Shown: one piece after another, positions 36,463-43,560 of the stretch | How positions within the stretch are numbered: position 1 is the first letter of the stretch | Layout of the letters: every line of letters begins with the position of its first letter | IMG/VR virus record: IMGVR_UViG_3300025131_000077 | Span: 1-47,091 of that record | Strand: one strand, 5' to 3' | Length of the DNA: 47,091 nt | Origin: a virus | Translations under genes and position numbers: made by a program | Notes under the pieces: generated by a model | What the model was told of the DNA's origin: nothing | Databases searched by the model: none | Seen by the model: the letters and a program-made list of their open reading frames with translations, nothing else

Positions 36463-37894
36463 TATAATCTCCTTCTGCTTCCAATAAGAAAGCTTTATAT
36501 GTTTTTATTTCTGAGTCCCTTTTAGATTTAAAAATCTTAGGGTAGTCTGTTGACTCTACTTCTGTTGCCCTTTTTGTTCTCTTACCCAACCCAACGTTGT
36601 CGCCAGTAAACGGGTCAACAATTTCAATATCGCCACAAAAGCGGTCAATGTATTCCACAGCCACGGTAGGCCAGTTCTTTGCCATAAACTTTTCTGTTTC
36701 TCCAATTAAATCACTCCAATTTATTTTTGCTACTGGCTCTGTTATCAATGGACTTTTATAATAAAAGCGTTTACCTTTATCTTCATCCATCTCTAAGAAA
36801 CCAGTCATTACTAACGCACCTAATATAGGGTCCACTTTAGTAAAGGGTAGACCAGCAGCTTTAGCCGCCTTGCGAATTTCATTTGATGTCATTCTTACAG
36901 TGTCTCCATCTGCAAATCCAAACTTATCTAACCTTGTATCAGGAAACAGTTTTAATATATCTGTTCCATGACTAGGCATATGTAAACATTCAGATACAAA
37001 AGAGTTAAGGTATATCCTTAAGCCTAACCAATTATGTTTAGGTGTAACTATTCCATATCTCTTACCATCTTTCTCTACTGTTAACATTTCATCTGGATAG
37101 AATCGTGCTACTGCATTGATTAAGTTCAAAAGGTATTGAACCTTAGAACGTGAGACAGGGAAAACACTAGGAATTGCTTCGAATAAGAATGGTGCACAGG
37201 GATTCTTTAGCTCTAAAGCATCATCATCATCCCTCTGACATATCTGTTCTACGAAGTGTTTCCTCAAACCTTCTATCTCTTCATCAGTCATAGACGTAAG
37301 AAAGGATTTAGGTAGAGCCGCATCCATTAGTTTATGCTTGATTACCCTTTCAGTCTGTTTAACAGTAGGATTAGTGTGCATAATCATACACCGACGTTCA
37401 AGTTCTGCGTCGAAGTAAGATGCACCCTTTGTGTTTTCCACAGCCACACACATGAATACATATTTAGGGTTTAAGGTCTGTGATACTGTTTCCTTGATGG
37501 TTACGTCTGTTCTTTTTCTTTGTGCGGCTCTACCATCACCCCAAGTCTTTACCACTTCCATTACTGGTTCGGGTAATTTTTGGGCTTCCGGTATGGCAAC
37601 AAATCTAGCACGATTAATTTTGTCCATCTCATACCATACAGCAGTCTCAGATAAATGTTCCATCGTATGATAGAACTCATCAGGTAACAATCCAAAGATA
37701 GCATCCATGATGACAGTCTTACCTGTTCCACTATATGCTTTGATAACAAAGTTAGTATCCTCTAATAAATAAGATAGGATACTGGTCAAAGCAAGTTCAT
37801 CTTCTCCTAAGATAGGATTCAATGAACCATCTTTTTTCCTTACATTATGGAAATATCTTGTAACATCATATAGTTCATATTTCTTCATATCCAC
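36413..37894 (-). CDS. P-loop ATPase, probable replicative helicase or loader (493 aa)
   Basis: Walker A: AYSGTGKT (53-60) after VIK. Walker B-like: RFVAIPEAQKL (97-107). A later Arg-rich FDAELERRCMIMHTNP could supply an arginine finger. The C-terminal third contains a winged-helix-like segment (MTSNEIRKAAKAAGLPFTKV then LVMTGFLEMDE). The overall layout, ATPase then winged helix, resembles MCM/Cdc6-type or phage-plasmid helicases. It sits between the ssDNA-binding-like gene and primase/PolB genes. I cannot assign a named family, so the helicase role is inferred from domain layout and context. Overlaps neighbours by 10 and 50 bases. Confidence 0.6.
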   Translation of the reverse strand: MDMKKYELYDVTRYFHNVRKKDGSLNPILGEDELALTSILSYLLEDTNFVIKAYSGTGKTVIMDAIFGLLPDEFYHTMEHLSETAVWYEMDKINRARFVAIPEAQKLPEPVMEVVKTWGDGRAAQRKRTDVTIKETVSQTLNPKYVFMCVAVENTKGASYFDAELERRCMIMHTNPTVKQTERVIKHKLMDAALPKSFLTSMTDEEIEGLRKHFVEQICQRDDDDALELKNPCAPFLFEAIPSVFPVSRSKVQYLLNLINAVARFYPDEMLTVEKDGKRYGIVTPKHNWLGLRIYLNSFVSECLHMPSHGTDILKLFPDTRLDKFGFADGDTVRMTSNEIRKAAKAAGLPFTKVDPILGALVMTGFLEMDEDKGKRFYYKSPLITEPVAKINWSDLIGETEKFMAKNWPTVAVEYIDRFCGDIEIVDPFTGDNVGLGKRTKRATEVESTDYPKIFKSKRDSEIKTYKAFLLEAEGDYNEKEYETIRKHFNKKG

Positions 37895-38580
37895 TTCTCC
37901 CTTGCATTTCTCAGTGTGAGAACATTATTATCAACTAATTTAACTGCATAGGTTTTTAAATCTTTTTCATCTATACCACTAAAGTTATCCTTAAGTAGTA
38001 GAAATAAATCTATTAAAGATATAGGTTCACCCTCTTTATCTTTTAAGAATTCAACTATCTCTACTGGAACAACCCAATGATACTCTTGTTCTTCACTGTT
38101 CACAAGCGACGGTCTAAATTTTTCTTGAACAAAGGCATCCATATCAGTAGAATTAATATGATAACCATTAACAACTCTACCCGATGAGGTTTTAATCTTT
38201 GTTCTTTTTATTTCAAACACTATGTCCGTAGGGTTAACAGCTGTTTCAATTAGTTTAGAAAACGTCTTTTGAAAATGTGTATGGGTAGCAAGTGTTGCTG
38301 ATAGATATGAAACTTCTACGTCTCCTCCACCTTGATATTCAGAATTGTTATGATATAAACCATAAGTAAATTCATCTATCTTAGGCACTTTATTCTTACA
38401 GAATAGACAGTCTCCATCTCTAGCCCAACATTTAACTCTACGTCTCTGAGCTTGATTCCAATGTCTAACTCTATGAATGGGAGATATAAAAGCGAATTGG
38501 CATAGAGCCGTCATAGAGTCTTCTAACCAAACTCTCTGGCTCTTAGGCGATTGTATCCAGTCACTATAGGATTCACTCAA
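37885..38580 (-). CDS. Putative zinc-containing ssDNA-binding protein (231 aa)
   Basis: CWARDGDCLFCKNK (Cys 51, 58, 61) is followed by OB-fold-like strands TYGLYHNNSEYQGGGDVEVS and NPTDIVFEIKRTKIKTSSG. A zinc knuckle just before an OB-like core with a 'DP/NPTD..I.I.R' strand is the pattern of many viral SSBs. It lies next to the ATPase and upstream of the primase and polymerase. The C-terminal ~80 residues may be a winged-helix or partner-binding domain. Alternative: a virus-specific transcription factor. Confidence 0.5.
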   Translation of the reverse strand: MSESYSDWIQSPKSQRVWLEDSMTALCQFAFISPIHRVRHWNQAQRRRVKCWARDGDCLFCKNKVPKIDEFTYGLYHNNSEYQGGGDVEVSYLSATLATHTHFQKTFSKLIETAVNPTDIVFEIKRTKIKTSSGRVVNGYHINSTDMDAFVQEKFRPSLVNSEEQEYHWVVPVEIVEFLKDKEGEPISLIDLFLLLKDNFSGIDEKDLKTYAVKLVDNNVLTLRNAREKWI

Positions 38581-38968
38581 TGCTAATGGTTTTCCCTTTG
38601 GACTTCTCTTCCTTAGAGATTTTCATATCCAATACGCCATTGTTGAGAGTAGCTACTACATTCTCAGGGTCAAGTGTCTGTTCAAATCTTTTGTAGACAT
38701 TATAATCCCTTACATCTGTTACAGCCTTTATACTTACTGAGTGTGGTTCTACTACTATTTCTATATCCTTCTTTTCAATTCCGGGCATATCAATAGTAAC
38801 AGCTATCTCTCCATTTCTATCTTCCCAATCTCCCATAACATCTTGGTCACGGGCGATAGGGTTATCTTTCCAATTAGATAGTCCTTGCCACTTGGGATAT
38901 AGACTCATCAATTTCATCCATTCGTCTAATATCTCATCGACTCCCATTACAAAGTCTTTGCGAGGCAT
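38573..38968 (-). CDS. Small heat-shock protein (Hsp20/alpha-crystallin, 131 aa)
   Basis: The alpha-crystallin domain occupies about 48-131: EIAVTIDMPGIEKKDIEIVV, VYKRFEQTLDPENVVATLNN and the hallmark NGVLDMKI. It ends in an I-x-I-type tail (ISIE). It holds unfolding proteins, without ATP, during stress or assembly. Hsp20 copies are known in marine tailed viruses, where they may protect replication or capsid assembly. It overlaps the SSB-like gene by 8 bases. Confidence 0.88.
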   Translation of the reverse strand: MPRKDFVMGVDEILDEWMKLMSLYPKWQGLSNWKDNPIARDQDVMGDWEDRNGEIAVTIDMPGIEKKDIEIVVEPHSVSIKAVTDVRDYNVYKRFEQTLDPENVVATLNNGVLDMKISKEEKSKGKTISIE

Positions 38969-38970
38969 AT

Positions 38971-39195
38971 CTAATCCTCCATAGTAGTAGAAGCTTTCTT
39001 ACTACCTGCTTCTACTCTATGCATCAAACGGAAGTATGGTTTACTTTCACCTTCTTTCCAGTAAGAGTTTCTGAACATAACATATTCAGCTCCTCCTTCA
39101 TTCTTTCCAGTGTAATACACGTTTCCGTTTTTATCGGTGTTCCGGAACAATCCGGCTACTAATTCCAGTTCAGTTTTTCCTTTACTTTCTGCCAT
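38971..39195 (-). CDS. Small conserved-looking protein, 74 aa
   Basis: Reads VAGLFRNTDKNGNVYYTGKN and EYVMFRNSYWKEGESKPYFR. The 'GNxYYTGK...V.FRN...K....P.FR' pattern recurs in small viral proteins of unknown function that look like short beta sheets. Preceded by GGTGAT, which overlaps the upstream stop region. Confidence 0.6.
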   Translation of the reverse strand: MAESKGKTELELVAGLFRNTDKNGNVYYTGKNEGGAEYVMFRNSYWKEGESKPYFRLMHRVEAGSKKASTTMED

Positions 39196-39203
39196 TTTAT
39201 CAC

Positions 39204-39365
39204 CTATTGTGTTGTCCTCTCCATTTTACCAGTCAGAGGATTGACTGCTATACCATAGGTATTAGATACCTTAGGTTTGTTTGGTTCTTCATCTTTCTTC
39301 ACTTTTGGTTTCACTTCATTAAGCTTTTTAATAAGCTCATACGTTTCTTCAAAGATGAATTTCAT
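39204..39365 (-). CDS. Small hypothetical protein, 53 aa
   Basis: Begins MKFIFEETYELIKKLNEVKP, then a Lys/Pro/Glu-rich linker and YGIAVNPLTGKMERTTQ. The ATG overlaps the preceding stop (ATGA). Function unknown. Confidence 0.5.
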   Translation of the reverse strand: MKFIFEETYELIKKLNEVKPKVKKDEEPNKPKVSNTYGIAVNPLTGKMERTTQ

Positions 39366-39631
39366 GAGTGCATTGTTGAAGAGCTATATGGACTTCCATC
39401 CATCTTTATCTCTAACAACTTCTCTCCATACTGTTGTATTAATTTATCTAATGTCTTATTAAATAAATCTACTGTGTCTATATCTTTAGTCGGAACTATC
39501 TCCATATGAAAAGTTCCTATCCTCATTACATGAGTCATCTGAGTTTGACTTCGTGCTGATTCCATTTTAGCATGTAAAAGTTCATTCAGCATCGCCGCAT
39601 CCGCAGGTGCATCAGAAGATGAATCGGTCAT
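39362..39631 (-). CDS. Hypothetical protein, 89 aa
   Basis: Unrecognised; Ser/Ala-rich N-terminus (MTDSSSDAPADAAMLNELLH) and a beta-alpha core (MRIGTFHMEIVPTKDIDTVD; LFNKTLDKLIQQYGEKLLEI). It overlaps the 90-aa gene by 20 bases and the 53-aa gene by 4 bases. Confidence 0.55.
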   Translation of the reverse strand: MTDSSSDAPADAAMLNELLHAKMESARSQTQMTHVMRIGTFHMEIVPTKDIDTVDLFNKTLDKLIQQYGEKLLEIKMDGSPYSSSTMHS

Positions 39632-39884
39632 CTATGACCTCCAATTTAATTAGAATCTTCCTTAAGTTCTTTATCATTCCCTGTGTTTCTCCTAATTTAT
39701 TTTCCATCTCATGAATCTTTCCTTCGAGTATTGAGAACCTGTCCAACATATCATTAATGTTTTGAACGAAGGGCCACCAATTACTATCGTCGTTATAGTT
39801 TCTTTCGTTTCTTTTGTGGATATCTATTGCCCACATGGTGTGGCTTTCTGCCACCGCCTTTTCTTCTTTGCTGGTTTTTCGCAT
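39612..39884 (-). CDS. Coiled-coil protein, 90 aa
   Basis: A clear coiled coil at ~45-80 (NDMLDRFSILEGKIHEMENK). The ribosome binding site AAAAGGAGT precedes the ATG. Its first 92 bases overlap, in another frame, the basic tail of the 109-aa gene. Function unknown. Confidence 0.55.
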   Translation of the reverse strand: MRKTSKEEKAVAESHTMWAIDIHKRNERNYNDDSNWWPFVQNINDMLDRFSILEGKIHEMENKLGETQGMIKNLRKILIKLEVIDDRFIF

Positions 39885-40122
39885 TTCTACTCCTTTTTAA
39901 TTGTTTCATAGTCGTCTTATTCTTTCTTGGATTGATGTGATATTCTTGTCCAGTTAATTCATTCTTATAATATCTTACATAACCCATATAATAATCTCTA
40001 CAATTTTCTTCAGTCGGTTCTAAACCACGTAACGTGACCTTCTGCATTAATGATTGCACAGTTTTATTACTCTTACCTTTAGCCCATATCCTATTGAATT
40101 GTTCCCACTTATCACTCATCAT
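39793..40122 (-). CDS. Basic hypothetical protein, 109 aa
   Basis: The N-terminal part (DKWEQFNRIWAKGKSNKTVQ; NCRDYYMGYVRYYKNELTGQ) looks folded, and the last ~40 residues are strongly basic (RRKGGGRKPHHVGNRYPQKK), suggesting nucleic-acid binding. The ATG at 40122 follows AGGAG with 9-base spacing; an in-frame TTG further upstream was rejected. Confidence 0.55.
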   Translation of the reverse strand: MMSDKWEQFNRIWAKGKSNKTVQSLMQKVTLRGLEPTEENCRDYYMGYVRYYKNELTGQEYHINPRKNKTTMKQLKRSRNAKNQQRRKGGGRKPHHVGNRYPQKKRKKL

Positions 40123-40228
40123 AGAGACCAACTCCTAATTCTTCTTCAGCCATTTCTATTGCTATATCAAATAAATACTCACTTGTTATACATAACTCAC
40201 GAGCCATATCTAATACTTTTTTATTCAT
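40112..40228 (-). CDS. Micro-protein, 38 aa
   Basis: Reads MNKKVLDMARELCITSEYLF and ends in an acidic stretch EMAEEELGVGLYDE. A possible short helix-turn-helix-like pair. It overlaps the zinc-ribbon gene upstream (8 bases) and the 109-aa gene downstream (11 bases). Confidence 0.5.
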   Translation of the reverse strand: MNKKVLDMARELCITSEYLFDIAIEMAEEELGVGLYDE

Positions 40229-40319
40229 CTTTTAACCTCAATTCACCACAGTGGGGACAGTTAAACTTATGAGCTTTCTTCATTCCTACGTAGTCTCCAC
40301 CACATTGAACACATCTCAT
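40221..40319 (-). CDS. Zinc-ribbon micro-protein, 32 aa
   Basis: Two CxxC knuckles: MRCVQCGGDYVG and FNCPHCGELRLKDE, a complete zinc ribbon. The start at 40319 is fixed by an ATGA overlap with the preceding membrane micro-gene; AGGAG is 10 bases upstream. Likely a protein- or RNA-binding regulator. Confidence 0.6.
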   Translation of the reverse strand: MRCVQCGGDYVGMKKAHKFNCPHCGELRLKDE

Positions 40320-40423
40320 AGTATCCATACTCCTACTATCATACCTAAACAGTAACCAAATATCATACCTGATATATAATCTACTGCTCTTTGTTTACGT
40401 TCTTCAGTCCAGAAATTACTCAT
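40316..40423 (-). CDS. Single-span membrane micro-protein, 35 aa
   Basis: A polar start MSNFWTEERKQRAVD, then a hydrophobic span ISGMIFGYCLGMIVGVWIL. Starts and stops overlap neighbours (ATGA-type), between two zinc-ribbon micro-genes. Confidence 0.55.
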   Translation of the reverse strand: MSNFWTEERKQRAVDYISGMIFGYCLGMIVGVWIL

Positions 40424-40536
40424 ACTAATAACCTCGTGTAACATATGTAACAGTAGGGATTACCTGCTGTATCTTTATATTTAACGTAGTTTAGTGCTAA
40501 CTTACATCTGCATGTATTACAGTTAACGGTGTTCAT
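40420..40536 (-). CDS. Zinc-ribbon micro-protein, 38 aa
   Basis: NCNTCRCKLALNY and PYCYICYTR give a CxxCxC...CxxC set. The ATG overlaps the stop of the 116-aa gene (ATGA), and its stop overlaps the next gene. Confidence 0.55.
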   Translation of the reverse strand: MNTVNCNTCRCKLALNYVKYKDTAGNPYCYICYTRLLV

Positions 40537-40883
40537 CCAAACATACTCCCGTCATATGGTTCATGTTTCTGAGAGGTAGGGGTATTATTACCCATCATTC
40601 CTAACATTGAAGTGAACTCAGGCGTAGCCTTAGCTCTCTTTAACATTAACTCTAACATTTTAACATAGGACATTAAAGCTATATCTTGCCAGTGGTTGAG
40701 GTTATACTTCTTATTTACTTTTCTTATGCTTGGACCTATCTTCATTATATCTATTTGGTCCATAGCTTCTACCAGTATCTCCCAATCCACTCTATCTTCC
40801 TCTTCCATAAGAGATGCGAGGGTAACTTTATCCTCTGTCTCATCGTCTAACAGGCTTATGAATTTTGTTAGTAATTCACCCAT
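40533..40883 (-). CDS. Hypothetical helical acidic protein, 116 aa
   Basis: Unrecognised. Two helical acidic parts (LLTKFISLLDDETEDKVTLA; MEEEDRVDWEILVEAMDQID), then a basic helix LELMLKRAKATP and a Met/Gly/Asn-rich C-terminus. It follows the AbrB-like gene closely and is in the same operon. Confidence 0.55.
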   Translation of the reverse strand: MGELLTKFISLLDDETEDKVTLASLMEEEDRVDWEILVEAMDQIDIMKIGPSIRKVNKKYNLNHWQDIALMSYVKMLELMLKRAKATPEFTSMLGMMGNNTPTSQKHEPYDGSMFG

Positions 40884-40884
40884 G

Positions 40885-41055
40885 TTAATCCACGATTTCG
40901 ACGTTTACTTTCTTAAGCATATAAGACCCATCGTCTTCACACTGCATCCATGCAACATTACTACCGACATCGCAACCTAAATCCTCTAATATTGAATCAG
41001 GGATATAGATTCTTTTGTATTGGTCTATTGTCTTAATACTACTTATCTGTTTCAT
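40885..41055 (-). CDS. AbrB/SpoVT-like DNA-binding protein, 56 aa
   Basis: The pattern SSIKTIDQYKRIYIPDSILE then DLGCDVGSNVAWMQCEDDGS is the swapped-hairpin beta core (strand-'.R..IP..I...LG...G..V') of AbrB/MazE-type proteins. It is expected to dimerise and bind promoter DNA. It is cotranscribed behind the strong promoter at 41391-41410 with the WYL-like gene, consistent with an early regulator. Confidence 0.65.
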   Translation of the reverse strand: MKQISSIKTIDQYKRIYIPDSILEDLGCDVGSNVAWMQCEDDGSYMLKKVNVEIVD

Positions 41056-41357
41056 TTGACTACCATCCTATCTATACGGTATGCTCTATAGTGTTGAGGG
41101 TATTGACTTGCATACTGTTTAAGGTTATATCTGTTATCATAACCAACAGCGTAGCAGTTCCCATCCATAGAGACTTTGATATCTTCTACTAAGATATTCC
41201 TAACTGACTCACTATCTCTCTCATGTTTCCACTTAGAGAAATTAAAGTCAGTTCTTTGCTCAGGGTTATACCTAAAGCTAACTTGCTTATGCTTTCCTGT
41301 GCGGTGAAAATACTCAGCCGCTTTGAAAAGCTTGTCAAAGGTTCTTGTTCTCGACAT
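41052..41357 (-). CDS. WYL-like domain protein, 101 aa
   Basis: The second half (RNILVEDIKVSMDGNCYAVG; AYRIDRMVVK) matches the beta core of WYL ligand-sensing domains ('V.P..I...DG..YL.GYD......YRIDRI'), but no helix-turn-helix is attached. The N-terminus is basic (MSRTRTFDKLFKAAEYFHRT). The ribosome binding site AAGGAAGTGA lies before the ATG. It could sense nucleotides or small ligands and control the operon with AbrB. The WYL assignment is tentative. Confidence 0.45.
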   Translation of the reverse strand: MSRTRTFDKLFKAAEYFHRTGKHKQVSFRYNPEQRTDFNFSKWKHERDSESVRNILVEDIKVSMDGNCYAVGYDNRYNLKQYASQYPQHYRAYRIDRMVVK

Positions 41358-41384
41358 TTAATCACTTCCTTGAATCTCACATAA

Positions 41385-41486
41385 CTACACGCTATTTAAA
41401 GCTTTCGCTGTCGTGTAGCATATAATTTGTAAAGTATAAACCTTAAGCTGGTCTATACGTGAAACTTCTAATGGTATAATATCCAT
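41385..41486 (-). CDS. Micro-protein, 33 aa
   Basis: Reads MDIIPLEVSRIDQLKVYTLQ then IICYTTAKALNSV. The ATG overlaps the stop of the upstream zinc-ribbon gene (TGATG); function unknown. Its end lies within the promoter at 41391-41410. Confidence 0.4.
   Translation of the reverse strand: MDIIPLEVSRIDQLKVYTLQIICYTTAKALNSV
41391..41410 (-). promoter_or_regulatory. Strong BRE+TATA promoter for the AbrB/WYL operon
   Basis: On the minus strand CAGCGAAAGCTTTAAATAGC is the best example of the window's shared core. It would give a transcript start near 41372, about 15 bases before the ATG at 41357. Confidence 0.65.
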
Positions 41487-41626
41487 CAATCTTCTCTCTC
41501 ATATAGTAGTGTTTTTTTATTCCACTTAAACGTCTTAGGATTACAGTGGACACAGTAATATGAGCCATCATATAGGACAACAATGCCCCGTTTCTCACAT
41601 CTATAACATTTATATCTATTATACAT
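41486..41626 (-). CDS. Zinc-ribbon micro-protein, 46 aa
   Basis: YKCYRCEKRG and YYCVHCNPK, a CxxC...CxxC zinc ribbon, then a basic/aromatic tail. The ATG lies 2 bases after the upstream stop; its stop overlaps the next ATG. Confidence 0.6.
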   Translation of the reverse strand: MYNRYKCYRCEKRGIVVLYDGSYYCVHCNPKTFKWNKKTLLYERED

Positions 41627-41628
41627 TT

Positions 41629-41904
41629 TTATCTAAACCACAAATAATATGCGATTACTCCTAAACATATTAGATTTCCTATACTATATAATATTATCTC
41701 TTTCCAATTAAAATCTTTCTTATTGTATGTTGGACCTTTCATTACCTTACGTTGAACTGTTTGAACATTCTTTACTTGGTAATGTGGTATAGCGTTCCAA
41801 CACTCATCACATAGGTATGCTCTTAGGTGGGGTGCTTCACTCGTATAGTGTGTGCGACATCTATTACAGTTATGCCACATTACTTTATAGTATGTTGGTT
41901 TCAC
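41629..41904 (-). CDS. Zinc-ribbon protein with C-terminal membrane span, 91 aa
   Basis: HNCNRCRTHY and YLCDECWNA form a zinc ribbon, followed by a polar linker and a hydrophobic span IILYSIGNLICLGVIAYYLW. The longer start is a GTG with GAGGTG upstream; the ATG at 41880 (MWHNCNRC) is an alternative 4 bases after the phytoene synthase stop. A membrane-anchored zinc ribbon facing the cytoplasm is expected. Confidence 0.6.
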   Translation of the reverse strand: MKPTYYKVMWHNCNRCRTHYTSEAPHLRAYLCDECWNAIPHYQVKNVQTVQRKVMKGPTYNKKDFNWKEIILYSIGNLICLGVIAYYLWFR

Positions 41905-42487
41905 GTGCCACCTCTAAGTATGATTGGTTGGCTTGTAGTATAGGGCCACGTAAGTCTTCAGGTATGAAGTGTAGTCCTTCTACGCCTATCTGTAAATCTT
42001 CCATAAACAATTTAATATATAAAGTAAAGTCATCAGTAATATAGTGGTATCCATTAGCTATATCTTCTTCATAGTCTCTAACAAAGTTTATTATTTGATA
42101 TGCTCTACCTAAAGCCCTTGCATGTCTCTCAGCTCGTGGGTCACAACCTAATATAGATGCCATCATTACACCTACTGACTCAGCTGAACCTTTACAATAC
42201 TCAAGCATAGACTTCACAGTATGTTCTTTCTTAACTAAATCTGTATACATCGCTACATGGAAATCTGATAACCATTCACCCTTGAACTGATACTTATCAC
42301 TAACTTCATAGAATTGTTCTATTACTTCCCTCCATTGTTTAAAATCTTTAAGTTCAGCACCTTCTACCATCTCGTCACATACTCTTAAGTAAGCATATAA
42401 TTTATATATATCTTCTTTTATCTCATCGGGCCATGCATCCATACACTCAAAGAATGTAGTGCTATATCTCTTCATTATCTCTTTCAT
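41885..42487 (-). CDS. Phytoene/squalene synthase-like enzyme (200 aa)
   Basis: Head-to-head prenyl transferase fold. Landmarks: RYSTTFFECM, YAYLRVCDEMVEGAEL (first Asp-rich motif, D38...E42), YCKGSAESVGVMMASILG, and GRAYQIINFVRDYEEDIANG (second motif D138-D142). It joins two C15 or C20 prenyl diphosphates to squalene or phytoene. The length is about 70-100 residues below cellular enzymes, mainly at the C-terminus and between motifs, so activity is likely but unproven. The first motif ends in Glu rather than Asp. The ATG lies one base after the preceding zinc-ribbon stop (TAA-A-ATG), placing it in a viral operon. Which product is made cannot be told by eye. Confidence 0.85.
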   Translation of the reverse strand: MKEIMKRYSTTFFECMDAWPDEIKEDIYKLYAYLRVCDEMVEGAELKDFKQWREVIEQFYEVSDKYQFKGEWLSDFHVAMYTDLVKKEHTVKSMLEYCKGSAESVGVMMASILGCDPRAERHARALGRAYQIINFVRDYEEDIANGYHYITDDFTLYIKLFMEDLQIGVEGLHFIPEDLRGPILQANQSYLEVARETNIL

Positions 42488-42488
42488 T

Positions 42489-42596
42489 TTAATCAGGTAT
42501 CTGTATTTGTCTCAGTCCACAGTAGGGACAGTTTCTTGGTTCATATGGTTTCCAATCATATAAATTCTCTTTACACTTTTTGTTTAAGCATTTCAT
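42489..42596 (-). CDS. Zinc-ribbon micro-protein, 35 aa
   Basis: MKCLNKKCKENLYDW and NCPYCGLRQ: a Cx4C and a CxxC pair. It overlaps the 46-aa zinc-ribbon gene by 26 bases. The phytoene synthase gene starts one base after its stop. Confidence 0.55.
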   Translation of the reverse strand: MKCLNKKCKENLYDWKPYEPRNCPYCGLRQIQIPD

Positions 42597-42711
42597 TTTT
42601 CTTTTCCTCTTGATTTTTTTTATAACAATCATCACATACATATGTCTCAAATCTAACTGTCCATATAGCTACCATGTGACAGTATATACATTCTAATCGT
42701 TTAGCTTTCAT
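42571..42711 (-). CDS. Zinc-ribbon micro-protein, 46 aa
   Basis: LECIYCHMV and YVCDDCYKK form a zinc ribbon; the C-terminus is a Lys/Glu-rich helix (NQEEKKNEMLKQKV). It overlaps neighbours on both sides (11 and 26 bases). Confidence 0.55.
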   Translation of the reverse strand: MKAKRLECIYCHMVAIWTVRFETYVCDDCYKKNQEEKKNEMLKQKV

Positions 42712-42817
42712 CTTTCATTCTTATTTCTATCTTTAATCTTTTCCATATCATATACACGACTGCTATCAATGGTCCATCTATCACAGCGATAAACAGTATC
42801 CATTCAGATAGGGTCAT
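42701..42817 (-). CDS. Single-span membrane micro-protein, 38 aa
   Basis: A hydrophobic span MTLSEWILFIAVIDGPLIAV then a basic tail (WKRLKIEIRMKDES). Preceded by AAGAGGAAGAG; the start overlaps the 46-aa gene's stop (4 bases). Confidence 0.55.
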   Translation of the reverse strand: MTLSEWILFIAVIDGPLIAVVYMIWKRLKIEIRMKDES

Positions 42818-42954
42818 CTCTTCCTCTTTACGACTCTCTTAATAGGAACCTTTGATTTATATGGTTCATTAAAGTCTATAAACTGTCCACCCTTCTCAGC
42901 GGATGGGGGTAGGGTATATCCCTCGTATGGTATCTTTGTTGCTCTTTTTTTCAT
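42814..42954 (-). CDS. Basic small protein, 46 aa
   Basis: Reads MKKRATKIPYEGYTLPPSAE, then QFIDFNEPYKSKVPIKRVVK. Probably a nucleic-acid- or partner-binding peptide; function unknown. Its ATG overlaps the resolvase stop (ATGA). Confidence 0.5.
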   Translation of the reverse strand: MKKRATKIPYEGYTLPPSAEKGGQFIDFNEPYKSKVPIKRVVKRKR

Positions 42955-43457
42955 ATTACTTCTTCATACAATTTCTGTATGTTCCACCTCAGCGGGGCTT
43001 TCAATCTATCCACGCATACAGCGTGTTTATCAAACCATTCCCACTTTATACTCTTCTTTCCGTATGCCTTACTATATAAATATTTCGCTTGACTTGGCGT
43101 TATAGCATAACATTTTTTATTTCTATACTCTTCTCTTCGTATTAATATAAAGCTTAAACCACCTTTCCTTACTAACTGCTCTCCCTCTCTTATCTGATGA
43201 GTAGCGATAGAACGGCCACTACCATAATATAAAGGAAAAGAAGTAAGGTTCCGAGAAGTTTTAGCCTCCAACATAATTGGTCTACCTCTATATACTGTAA
43301 AGAAATCGGCTGGTTGCTTCTCAGCGACGGCTTGTTTAACAAATCTATTGATGTCATTAGTATCTTGTATCCTAAACCACCATATATGTTTAGATGATTT
43401 TAAGCTTCTTCTTATTTCACTTTCAAAGTTCTTTCCTGTATCTCTTTTCTTAGCCAT
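42951..43457 (-). CDS. RecU-like Holliday junction resolvase (168 aa)
   Basis: PD-(D/E)xK nuclease pattern: GKNFESEIRRSLK (Glu), WWFRIQDTND, QPADFFTVYRGRPIMLEAKT (Asp 51, Glu 64-x-Lys 66), SFPLYYGSGRSIATHQIREG and GGLSFILI. The last two match the 'FPL...HQ......GG..F.I' signature of RecU-type resolvases. It would resolve branched intermediates during recombination or packaging. It has its own promoter (43544-43560) and a leader of about 65 bases. Confidence 0.75.
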   Translation of the reverse strand: MAKKRDTGKNFESEIRRSLKSSKHIWWFRIQDTNDINRFVKQAVAEKQPADFFTVYRGRPIMLEAKTSRNLTSFPLYYGSGRSIATHQIREGEQLVRKGGLSFILIRREEYRNKKCYAITPSQAKYLYSKAYGKKSIKWEWFDKHAVCVDRLKAPLRWNIQKLYEEVI

Positions 43458-43543
43458 ATAGCATCACTACGCTAAATTATTAAAGACATTTCCTAATAGA
43501 GGATGCTCTATTAAGATATGCTTAATATATATCTTATAGGGGA

Positions 43544-43560
43544 GATATATAAAGCTTTGC
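43544..43560 (-). promoter_or_regulatory. BRE+TATA promoter upstream of the resolvase operon
   Basis: Minus strand GCAAAGCTTTATATATC. It begins at the last base of the preceding gene's stop codon (TAG-CAAAG). The gap 43458-43559 holds no gene, only this promoter and a leader with a second A/T-rich element. Confidence 0.6.

Noticed and set aside
36487-36500. Rightward GAAAGCTTTATATG as a promoter
   Set aside because: It matches the promoter core but lies antisense within the ATPase gene, with no rightward gene downstream.
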